Source: Blastopirellula marina (GTDB taxonomy: Bacteria; Planctomycetota; Planctomycetia; Pirellulales; Pirellulaceae). Taken from it: DNA of 64,000 nt. This document shows, piece after piece, positions 48,301-55,192 of this stretch. Within the stretch, counting starts at the first letter, position 1. Every line of letters begins with the position of its first letter. The position numbers were made by a program, and so were the translations under genes. Location: the NCBI RefSeq assembly GCF_002967765.1, contig NZ_PUHY01000010.1:868001-932000 (forward strand). The letters are read 5' to 3'. The notes below the pieces were generated by a model. That model saw nothing but the letters and a program-made list of their open reading frames with translations. It was not told the origin of the DNA and did not search any database.

Positions 48301-50935
48301 TCCCGATAAAGCCTGCATCTGGGAAATAAGATAACGTTCCGTCAGGGTTCAGAGTTAGCGTGCCGTGCGAGGGTCCATCAACCAGCATCGCCGTAAACAG
48401 GTCGCCATCGATATCGCTGTCGTTGGCAAGCACACCAGCCCCAGTGCCAATCGCCGTGTTGTAGAGGATAGTGCCGGTTAATGGTGGCATAATGATGCCA
48501 TCCTCGATTCCTTGCTGAGTGAACCGAGCGGCGAAACTGGTAATCGGATTGCTGGTGGATGTGGCCTGACCATAATCGACATCGTAGATCGTGAACTCGC
48601 CAGCTAGCAGGTTGTTTCCACGGCCGTCACCTGATACGTCAAGTCCTGGTTCGGAGGAACTCTGGAATGGCCAACGGGTTGCGTCGGTGTAATACCCAGG
48701 GGTCAGAAGAGCATCCATTGCTGCAGCGAAATCAAGATTCCAAAACGTATCGCCTTGAAGTGAGATCGAAACGCCTGAATCGAAATTCCTCGTCCCAGAA
48801 AAACTCGTATTACTATCATCGTAGTACCACGACTTCCCGGCTCCGACAAAGTCACCCGGGGCACTATCCATCGATAACTGAAACACCGGAAGGGCACTGA
48901 TCGACAACGATTCGCCGACGTTAATCGCAAACTGATCGCCAACGGCGATCGGTGCATCGTTAACGGGTGTCACTTCTATTGTTACGCTTGCTTCGGTGAA
49001 GTTCCCCTGAATGTCAGTAGCACGAAATACGAACGTATCGGTTCCGTTGAAATTTGGATCAGGTGTGTAGTTAAACTTGCCTGGGACATTCGAGTCAAAG
49101 ACAAGCGATCCGTTTGCAGGTCCGGACACTTGGCTAAATGCGACCGTTTCTCCTTCGACTTCGAGGTAGCCAATTTCGGCGGTCACGGCCTGATCTTCAT
49201 CGGTGGTGACAACGAGCGTATTGTCAACATAGGGGGGATCATTAACAGGAGCGATGGTAAAAGAAATCGTTCCCGTGTCGGAGTTTCCTTGACCGTCCGA
49301 AACTTCGTAGATGAAACTATCAGATCCGAAATAATTCAACGTGGGAGCATAAAAGAAAGTGCCATTCGTGCGCGTAACTGCATTACCGTGAAGCGGAGCC
49401 TGGACTACGCGATAGGTCAACGTAGCTCCATCTGGCGCAGTAACGGGAAGTGTTCCGTTGTAGAAAGCATCTTCATCGATCGTCAACGAAAGATCGTTCG
49501 CGACGACACCATCCGTGACGGAGACTTCTAGTTCGAAGGCGCCGATATCAGACTCGGCTCCCTGAGGTCTAAAAATACCCCGCTGATCGATCGACGTCGA
49601 ACGGTTGATATTCCCAGTGTCAATCGCAGGACTGCCGGCTAACAGTGCATGGGTAAACGTTAGCCCGCCGTTATCGGCAAGCACGCCCAAGTTGGGGTCG
49701 ATCGGAGTGGTACTACTACCGACCAGGTCACCAACGGCATTGAAACCGGTGCTGCCGCTGGAATCACCGACGAGATTGAAGCCCAAACTGCTAACCGTTC
49801 CGACAACATCTGTACCAGAATTGGATCCGAAGTTCCCCGCAATGATTGAATTGGTGATTGAGGGGGCGTTGCTTGAAGAAACGCGAATGCCAGCACCGTC
49901 GTTGTACACAATGGTGCTTGAAGTAATATCAAAGCTGTTGGCAGTTAAGTAGCTGTTAATTCCCCCGCCAAAAATTGCTCGATTTCCAGAGAGCGTCGAG
50001 TTCGTCAGCGCAAGACTTGCATACGATCCTCCTTGTAAATTAATCGCCCCGCCCTGCCCGCTTCCGCCGTTCTGGGAGACCGCCGTGTTGTTGTCTAAGG
50101 TCGAAGCTTCAATCGTCAGGGGCACGAAATTCTCAATTGCCCCGCCGGATACTGAACGGTTCTGCGTCAACGTGGAATTGAAGATATCAAGTCGTACCCG
50201 GTCAGGCGAGTTGGAAACCGTTCCGGCCGCATAAATCGCTCCTCCCGAATTACTCGCGTAGTTGTTCTCGAAACGACTATCGCGGATTTCGAGCGCACCG
50301 CTCGTTGAAATCGCTCCACCGACGCCATAACTGGAAGTTCCGGAAGTTGCTGGTGCCTGGTTATCAACGAAAATGGCATCGGTGATGAGCACATCGTTGT
50401 AGAAATCGATCCGCATCGCTCCGCCACGAGTTAGGGGAAAGGTGGTCCCTAACGTCCGACCACCCCGGAACGTGATCCCGTGAAACTCGACATCTCGGTC
50501 GAGTTCGAATTGTCCACGATGAATCTCGAAGATTCGCTCACCGATACCAGAATCTCCTCCAGCATCAATGACGGTTAAACCAGAACCGGCACCATTGATT
50601 GTAATATCGTCCGTGATATCAAGATCGCCTCGCTGGGCCGTATCATCAGCAGCTCCCGAACGAGTTAACCGGTAAGTTCCAGCCGGGAGCGTGATCGTAT
50701 CGTTGCCGATCGTGGCGTTCGCTTCCATGATTGCGGCACGCAGACTCGTGTTTCCACTTGCGTCTTCCGCGATCCCATCGCCAGGATTCACGTCGATCGT
50801 ATCGAGCGTTGTGTTAACGATGAAGTTTGCCGCCAACATGGCTCGTTGTTCGAGCGTGTCGAAGCGAAGCGTTCGAGCTTTATGCTGGCGACGTGCGTAC
50901 CGGTTGCGGCGAGAGACTCGTTTGGGTTGGCGCAT
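42323..50935 (-). CDS. 2870-residue surface protein: beta-helix, tandem-95 repeats, dockerin
   Basis: A basic N-terminus (RRNRYARRQHKARTLRFDTLE) leads into QRAMLAANFIV, the LE-x-R-x-x-LAA motif typical of large planctomycete surface proteins. Residues ~36-470 form a CSLREA/right-handed beta-helix region with GGAI and SGG repeats. About 18 cadherin-like tandem-95 repeats follow (~475-2530), each with N-D-x-P-x-A, the D-x-D-x-D/E calcium-type motif, H/N-G, Y-T-P and D-S/T-F-x-Y. Repeats 3 and 5 hold ~150-residue inserts. A dockerin (DHDEDGRIGLSDLAEFL, DYNRNGRVSFDDLSLLL) lies at ~2655-2715, then an acidic tail. Likely an adhesion or matrix protein. Confidence 0.9.
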   Translation of the reverse strand: MRQPKRVSRRNRYARRQHKARTLRFDTLEQRAMLAANFIVNTTLDTIDVNPGDGIAEDASGNTSLRAAIMEANATIGNDTITLPAGTYRLTRSGAADDTAQRGDLDITDDITINGAGSGLTVIDAGGDSGIGERIFEIHRGQFELDRDVEFHGITFRGGRTLGTTFPLTRGGAMRIDFYNDVLITDAIFVDNQAPATSGTSSYGVGGAISTSGALEIRDSRFENNYASNSGGAIYAAGTVSNSPDRVRLDIFNSTLTQNRSVSGGAIENFVPLTIEASTLDNNTAVSQNGGSGQGGAINLQGGSYASLALTNSTLSGNRAIFGGGINSYLTANSFDITSSTIVYNDGAGIRVSSSNAPSITNSIIAGNFGSNSGTDVVGTVSSLGFNLVGDSSGSTGFNAVGDLVGSSTTPIDPNLGVLADNGGLTFTHALLAGSPAIDTGNINRSTSIDQRGIFRPQGAESDIGAFELEVSVTDGVVANDLSLTIDEDAFYNGTLPVTAPDGATLTYRVVQAPLHGNAVTRTNGTFFYAPTLNYFGSDSFIYEVSDGQGNSDTGTISFTIAPVNDPPYVDNTLVVTTDEDQAVTAEIGYLEVEGETVAFSQVSGPANGSLVFDSNVPGKFNYTPDPNFNGTDTFVFRATDIQGNFTEASVTIEVTPVNDAPIAVGDQFAINVGESLSISALPVFQLSMDSAPGDFVGAGKSWYYDDSNTSFSGTRNFDSGVSISLQGDTFWNLDFAAAMDALLTPGYYTDATRWPFQSSSEPGLDVSGDGRGNNLLAGEFTIYDVDYGQATSTSNPITSFAARFTQQGIEDGIIMPPLTGTILYNTAIGTGAGVLANDSDIDGDLFTAMLVDGPSHGTLTLNPDGTLSYFPDAGFIGTDSFTYKTNDGRLDSNVATVEITVSEVNDPPIAVDDRATTTVNNAVVINVLDNDTDANGDPLQVSQTTQPSNGTVSVNRDGSVTYSPATGFSGNDSFSYTINDGKGGSDIATVSVVVEAVNTPPVAQDDAYATSEDVPLVVSVSSGTGTLDQVNDRDTGRHQFNAASLDLQQQIVAGQSGYLKSVDVYIGQFSDVGNTLDFYVNVGSALQTDTPDFRMQHTLQASDIDGWLTIDVAAANIYLQAGEVFTIGAFSLAPADVFLLATNSDLVNGDNYTAGSLWVDGQLRQTPGNNDYDLLFRTRMGTVSSAGGVLLNDQDADGDPLTASLLTQASHGTVDFASDGTFTYTPESNFNGQDSFTYSISDGNGGSDTATVVLTVTPVNDYPTASDDGATTDEDNSVLINVLANDTDIEGDSLTIVRTTTPLHGSVFVNPNQEIVYTPNSNFNGVDTFTYAVDDGKGGVSSASVSVTVNSVNDSPIAIDDAQTTDEDTAVVIDVLANDSDVDGDPLAVSGMSSPAHGVVVLNGNGTITYTPDANYHGADSFTYDVSDGNGGVDTATVTITVNSVNDKPVANADTGTTDEDVPAVFDLLSNDSDIDGDPLTISSVTNPNHGTVVVNNDGTITYTPNANFFGTDSFLYTINDGQGGTDTGTVAITVDSVNDAPDANSDSFLTNEDVAVIFDVLINDTDVEGDSLSVTGVAAPSHGSAVLNVDGTVTYTPDPNFNGVDSFTYTISDGLGGADTATVSVTVSPVNDNPVATNDVSTTVEDAAVVISVLANDFDVDGDPLSVESVGNASSGTVVINPDNTITYTPDPNFNGVDSFRYTIIDGAGGSATATVDLRINNASDRPVAVDDVASTDEDTPIVIDVLANDSDIDGDTLLLVSASNPLHGSVVINADNTITYSPSADYHGADSFTYSISDGNGGTDTATVSITVVPVNDKPVAVDDEVSTAEDVPVVIALLSNDSEVDGDSLGIVSTTNPLHGNVVVHADNTVTYSPSANYNGTDSFTYTISDGNGGTDTATVSITVTQVNDEPVAVDDETSTAEDTPIVIDVLSNDNDVDGDSLTITSVSSPASGSVLINVDSTITYTPNLNFHGSDSFTYSIADGNGGTDMATVTVGVSPANDEPVALGDVVVTNEDSLVVIDVLSNDSDIDSDLLSVSSVSSPSNGVAVLNGDGTVSYTPNPNFNGTDAFTYTIIDGHGGTDTATVNVTVLPLNDAPIAVDDVVVLAEDTFAAIDVLNNDGDVEGDVLTVIAVTNPANGTATIETNGSIAYTPNANFNGVDSFEYTIADGNGGFDTATVNVTVTPVNDAPIAEDDLATTAEDSSVVIAVLDNDTDFDSDPLVVDSLTSPANGSVVLNGDGTITYTPAANYFGIDSFEYSLVGGVGTATVTITVTSVNDEPVAKDDAISTTEDTAVVIDVLANDSDIDSNSLQVTQVGAPANGLVSTNIDGTLTYTPNADFHGSDSFTYSISDGDGKNATATVFVTINSVNDDPIANDDTVSTEQRVPVVIPVLANDSDVDEDALSVSILGNPANGVAQANPDGTITYTPNATFVGSDLFTYTVSDGNGAADTATVTIRVSEAGGTNGSTVSVTLDRDHPSRGRGNGSKLPGSNGNGPSGDNGPTNDEIPVFHEWQVVAGHVWLTIQDELPDVPVDLNVQLTSSTSLFEAPTISEYEGSSATVEHASGGGVRVTTFTLVDVDLSEYQPGDRVLLGTLSFNPNRSNPEGLSADTSGHYAELETDLGFFVEDAAVVGGDHFTVDSDVIGQMAPVIYDHDEDGRIGLSDLAEFLSHIGKKAKASNPEVYRFDYNRNGRVSFDDLSLLLRHFGIAKPSSANIRMPGLSDTPVIQDNGGGLLEGESLIVSQTSPLQTTASFQQSTISFLEVSDSSSVEDSRTYPNFLPALGQTITSHENQLDQTLESLTDLEVDSTKTITDESLDPRLVDSVVADIDLIDVAFSQDDDASEDFWDEALTEIDDTFPLKRSDN
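43520..49520. repeat. Tandem ~280-bp repeats encoding tandem-95 domains
   Basis: Roughly 18 imperfect direct repeats of about 280 bp lie inside the giant gene, each encoding one ~94-residue cadherin-like unit. Identity between units is moderate, and highest among the central repeats. Two units are interrupted by long inserts. Such arrays change copy number by recombination and are assembly-prone. Confidence 0.85.
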
Positions 50936-51520
50936 GGGGCTATCAATCGTGCATTAGACGAGGAGCGAAGCATGTGGGGGAGAGCCTGAATTCGACGCAG
51001 TGTTCATGGAAACAGATACCCACTGAGACGGAATTCACACTAAGCTGCGGTAAGTTAAAACTAGCGCAACCCATAAGTCAAGGAAAATCATAAAAGTACA
51101 TAACTGCATAATCTGTTAGCTAGGACAACAAAAGAACTCGCGACTCCAACCTCCTTACCTCTTTACGAATTATTCACTTCTTCTACGCCGTACGTTGACG
51201 TGTCTGACGTGTTGACCCGCTTCTGGAGTCGTTTTGAATTGCGAAAGTGAAGTCCGATACCTACCGCCTCGACCATCCCTGCTTGAGTTGCTTGAAATGG
51301 ACGGTCACGTCATCGCTGAAGCCGATTGAACGGTCGGAATTGACGCAGCTTTATTGAAGGATCAAAATGCAATTCGAGCGAATAGACGCTCGCGCGGTCA
51401 ATCGATCATCGATGCGGCCTTATTCCCACCGATAGCGACTCTTCGATCGCGGTAGGCAACGCGGTCCCAAGTGAAGTCGCAACCTATGGCGATTCCGTCG
51501 CCAATACTCGAAAGATAACC
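50936..51520. other. Intergenic region without recognisable gene
   Basis: These 585 bases separate the divergent giant surface-protein gene and the sulfatase gene and must hold both promoters. A small direct repeat (GACGTGT ... GACGTGTTGAC) lies near 51200. I see no RNA gene or convincing small coding sequence. Confidence 0.5.
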
Positions 51521-52936
51521 ATGCTTCTTGTGCGTTCGCAGCCGCAATCTGGCATCCGCAACTGGCTACCATGCGTTTTGCGAAGTCGATTTGCAAGGTA
51601 TGCCGCGTTCGGATTGCTTTCCTTGCTGTGGCAATTCGTATTGGTCGACCTCGTAACGGCAGCATCGCCTGACAAGCCAAATATCGTCGTTATTATGGCG
51701 GATGACATCGGTTACGAGTGCCTCGGTTGTTACGGCTCCAAGGCGTATCCCACTCCTAACATCGATCGGCTGGCGGCGGAGGGGATGCGATTTGAGAATG
51801 CTCACGCTCAGCCGATCTGTACACCCTCGCGAGTGCAGATCATGACGGGTATCTATAACAATCGCAACTACATCCAATTCGGGTTGCTGGATCCCAACGC
51901 GACGACCTTTGCTAACATCTTGCGAGACGCTGGTTACGAGACGTGCATCGCCGGAAAGTGGCAACTCAAAGGTGGGTATGAAGGACCAGACAAGTTTGGC
52001 TTCAATCATTATTGCCTCTGGCAGCTCACACGGCGGCCAAGCCGCTACCCGAACCCAGGCTTAGAAATCGACGGTAAGGAAGTTGACTTCAAGAATGGTG
52101 AATTCGGCCCAGACGTCGTAAGCGACTACATTTGCAACTTCATGGAAGAGCATCAGGAAAAACCGTTCTTGGTTTACTATCCGATGATCGCCCCGCACTG
52201 GCCCTTCTTGCCGACACCGGATCACCCCGATTGGGATCCGACGATGTGGCGTGACAAGACGACCGAACCTGGTGGGTTTAAGGGACCGAAATATTGGGAC
52301 GCGATGGTTCGGTACACCGACAAGATGGTCGGTAAAGTCATCAACAAGCTTGACGAGCTTAAGCTTCGCGAAAACACGTTGGTTCTATGGACAGGTGATA
52401 ACGGAACTTATACCAGTATTGTCACCCCTTTTCATGGCCGTGACTATCGAGGTGGCAAGGGTAGCCCACAAGATAATGGTACCCATGTTGGTTTTCTCGC
52501 GAGCTGGCTTGGCAAAATTGAAAAAGGCAAGGTCGTGGAAGACTTGGTCGACTTCAGCGATGTACTGCCAACCGTGCTGGAAGTTGCCGGCGTCGAAGTT
52601 CCAGAAAAGCTCAACATCGATGGCGTAAGCTTGGCCCCCGTTTTTTCTGGGAAGCAGCGAGAAAAGCCGTACATCTATTGTTGGTACGAACGCAACGGAA
52701 TGCGTGGTAAGGCATCCCAGCATGTACGGGATGCCCAGTACAAGCTGTACGCAGATGGAAGATTGTTCGACGTCTTGGCCGATCCCGACGAAAAGAAAGC
52801 TTTGGCCAAGAGTACCATCCCAGCGAAAGATGCCGAGCGGATCGAACGCCTACGCGACGGACTTAAGAAGCACGTCGCAGTCACTGAAGCGTCCGATCCG
52901 ATTCAAAAGAAGCGTCGGCAAGACTTTAAGGAGTAG
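51521..52936 (+). CDS. Exported type I sulfatase (FGly-dependent)
   Basis: The 471-residue protein has a signal sequence (FARYAAFGLLSLLWQFVLVD) and then KPNIVVIMADDIGYECLG, the metal-binding start of sulfatases. The formylglycine site is CTPSR (Cys ~100), which an FGE-type enzyme or AtsB converts. Further marks are GKWQL and the GDNGTY metal region. Planctomycetes carry many such enzymes to desulfate marine polysaccharides. The stop overlaps the end of the convergent carboxypeptidase gene by 11 bases. Confidence 0.95.
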   Translation: MLLVRSQPQSGIRNWLPCVLRSRFARYAAFGLLSLLWQFVLVDLVTAASPDKPNIVVIMADDIGYECLGCYGSKAYPTPNIDRLAAEGMRFENAHAQPICTPSRVQIMTGIYNNRNYIQFGLLDPNATTFANILRDAGYETCIAGKWQLKGGYEGPDKFGFNHYCLWQLTRRPSRYPNPGLEIDGKEVDFKNGEFGPDVVSDYICNFMEEHQEKPFLVYYPMIAPHWPFLPTPDHPDWDPTMWRDKTTEPGGFKGPKYWDAMVRYTDKMVGKVINKLDELKLRENTLVLWTGDNGTYTSIVTPFHGRDYRGGKGSPQDNGTHVGFLASWLGKIEKGKVVEDLVDFSDVLPTVLEVAGVEVPEKLNIDGVSLAPVFSGKQREKPYIYCWYERNGMRGKASQHVRDAQYKLYADGRLFDVLADPDEKKALAKSTIPAKDAERIERLRDGLKKHVAVTEASDPIQKKRRQDFKE

Positions 52937-55028
52937 CGGTCGTTTGTTTCATCTCTGCAGCGACCTCTTCCACCTTCCGCATGACACGCATCAAGTTTTC
53001 GCCGAGGATACCGCGAATTTGCTCTTCGGTGTAACCACGATCGAGTAAGCCTTGCGTGATGTAGGGGTAACGGCTGACGTCCTCAAGGCCTTCGGGCAGA
53101 GCGTCGACTCCATCGAAGTCGGCGCCCAAACCAACATGTTCCCAACCGGCGACCTTCACCAGGTGATCGATATGATCGAGAACGTCTTCAATCGTGCCTA
53201 GCTGCATCGGATTCTCACGATCCCATTTTGCCATTCGTACATTGGCTTCGGCTAAACCGACTTCGTCGATCAACTTTTGTTTCAGAGCGAAGCGAGTCGA
53301 GTATCGCTGGGCAGATTCTGGAACAACGAACGCCGAGTAAAAGTTCACCATCACCAAGCCTTCAGTGTCGTGTACCCGCTTCAAGACGTCGTCTGGAACA
53401 TTACGTGGTGAATCGGCGACGGCTCTAGCGGATGAATGCGAGAAGATGATCGGAGCCTTGCTGACATCCATCGCAGCATGCATGGTCTTTGCCGATACAT
53501 GTGAGATGTCGACCATCATTCCAAGTCGATTCATTCGTTGAATAACTTCGACACCAAACGGACTCAAGCCGCCGGTTTGCTCCTCATCAGTGCTCGAATC
53601 CGCCCAGCTCAAGTTCTTGCTATGCGTCAATGTCATATAGCGAGCACCTTGATCGTAAAGGTGATTCAGGTTACTTAGCGATTCTTGAATGCAATGGCCA
53701 CCTTCCACACCGATCAGCGAAGCCAGCTTACCACTCTTCGTGATGCGTTCGATATCATCCACGGTCATCGCCAGTTCGAATTGATCGGGATAAAGCTCAA
53801 CCATCTTCTTTACAAGAGCAATTTGTTCCAGCGTGGTCAAAAACGCCGTTCCATCATCGTCGAGAGTTGCCGGAACGTAGACCGACCAAAACTGAGCGCC
53901 GACGTTGCCAGCCTTCAAACGAGGAATATCGGTGTGCAGTTTCGGCTGTGGCTTGCGAATGTCAATCTTCTCGAAACTGCTGTCCCCCTTCTCACGAACC
54001 TCCCACATCAAGTCGTTATGACCATCGATCACCAAGGACGATTCGTGAATTCGTTTCGCTTCCGGGCTGAGTGTCATTTTGTTATCCGTCTTCGCCGAAT
54101 TGGGTGGAGTTTGCGTCCAAGTCCAACGCCACAAATTGCGGGAATCGGAATAACGAGCGTCGGTGCCGCTGGAACCAAGGACAATTAAGATCCGGCGATC
54201 CCCTTCCCGCTCGCAGCAGGAAGCGAGACAAGCGCCCGCTTTACTAGTAGTACCTGTCTTGATTCCCAGATAGTTCTGGTACTTCAGCAAACGATTTGTA
54301 TTATCCCACTCGACTTCGCGCTTCGATCCGTCTGGTTTGGTCACGTGTGTTTTGTAGTTTGCCGTACCCACAACTTTGGACAAGATCGGGCTCTTCATGA
54401 TCTCGCAGGCCAGCTTGGCTTGGTCGGCAGCAGTTGTCAGGTGCTCGTCGTGATCCAGACCGTGCGAATTGCGATAGCCGGTCTTGTCCATTCCCAACGA
54501 CTTTGCTCGCTGGTTCATTGCTTCGATGAAACGATCGTATCCCTTCGCGTCGCTTTCTTCTCCCACTCGATCGCCGAAGTGCTCGGCAAATGCAACCGAT
54601 GCATCATTGCCCGATGGCAAGAGCAAACCATACAAAAGATCTCCCACCGAAACTTTCTCGCCAGCGTTGACATCGCTGGTGGAACCAACCGTCTTGTCGG
54701 CGTTTTCAGAGAAGGTAATGGTCTCGTTAATTGCGTCTGGGTCTTTCTCCAAGACATCGTTCACCAAGATGGCGGTCATCATCTTGGTAACACTAGCCGG
54801 ATGAAGTCGCTCCGTATCCTTCCATCCGTCCAGCCGCTTTCCACTCTTCGCATCAACCACAATCCAAGCGTCGCAGGTCACGACTGGTGGTCCATCGAGG
54901 GGATCGATCTTTTTGGCCAAGGCATCGGGTGCATCGGCGATGGCTAGAGATAGGTGCGTGGCAAAGAAGACGCCAAAGAGAAACAACGCCGACAGAATCG
55001 TGCTGTGGCGGAAGTAGTTCGAAAGCAT
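52926..55028 (-). CDS. Fusion of D-Ala-D-Ala carboxypeptidase and membrane-dipeptidase domains
   Basis: The start ATG 55028 (GAGG about 10 bases upstream) gives 700 residues with a signal peptide (LSALFLFGVFFATHLSLAIA). Residues ~45-300 are a PBP5-type S11 peptidase: SVTK (79-82), SGN (139-141) and KTG (257-259). Residues ~318-690 are an M19 (renal-dipeptidase) metallopeptidase: DGHNDL, a Glu in GVEGGH, then VDISHVS and FSHSSAR, and GLGADFDG. The first domain would trim D-Ala from peptidoglycan stems; the second could cleave released dipeptides. Alternative ATGs at 55061 and 55046 are possible. Confidence 0.9.
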   Translation of the reverse strand: MLSNYFRHSTILSALFLFGVFFATHLSLAIADAPDALAKKIDPLDGPPVVTCDAWIVVDAKSGKRLDGWKDTERLHPASVTKMMTAILVNDVLEKDPDAINETITFSENADKTVGSTSDVNAGEKVSVGDLLYGLLLPSGNDASVAFAEHFGDRVGEESDAKGYDRFIEAMNQRAKSLGMDKTGYRNSHGLDHDEHLTTAADQAKLACEIMKSPILSKVVGTANYKTHVTKPDGSKREVEWDNTNRLLKYQNYLGIKTGTTSKAGACLASCCEREGDRRILIVLGSSGTDARYSDSRNLWRWTWTQTPPNSAKTDNKMTLSPEAKRIHESSLVIDGHNDLMWEVREKGDSSFEKIDIRKPQPKLHTDIPRLKAGNVGAQFWSVYVPATLDDDGTAFLTTLEQIALVKKMVELYPDQFELAMTVDDIERITKSGKLASLIGVEGGHCIQESLSNLNHLYDQGARYMTLTHSKNLSWADSSTDEEQTGGLSPFGVEVIQRMNRLGMMVDISHVSAKTMHAAMDVSKAPIIFSHSSARAVADSPRNVPDDVLKRVHDTEGLVMVNFYSAFVVPESAQRYSTRFALKQKLIDEVGLAEANVRMAKWDRENPMQLGTIEDVLDHIDHLVKVAGWEHVGLGADFDGVDALPEGLEDVSRYPYITQGLLDRGYTEEQIRGILGENLMRVMRKVEEVAAEMKQTTATP

Positions 55029-55107
55029 CGGTGCGATCCTCGTCATGGGAATTGCAAGCAAGAGATATGGTGTTCAACCTATTCTCTGCTCACCGTCCCA
55101 GCAATGA

Positions 55108-55173
55108 GGAACTGCGCAAATAGATATCTTTTTTGCGCAGTTCCCCACGGCTTCATAGTTCGCCGCGGGGAAC
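55108..55173. promoter_or_regulatory. Overlapping inverted repeats in the carboxypeptidase leader
   Basis: GGAACTGCGCAAA (55108-55120) pairs perfectly with TTTGCGCAGTTCC (55132-55144). A second hairpin, 55140-55151 with 55162-55173 (one mismatch), shares 55140-55144. The hairpins are mutually exclusive in RNA. They lie about 80-145 bases upstream of the carboxypeptidase start and just past the PhoD stop. No U-tract follows either, so attenuation is uncertain. Confidence 0.4.
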
Positions 55174-55192
55174 GCACAAATTAACGGCAAAA

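Noticed and set aside
43520-49520. CRISPR-like array
   Set aside because: The repeats are ~280 bp, code for protein domains and lack short spacers.
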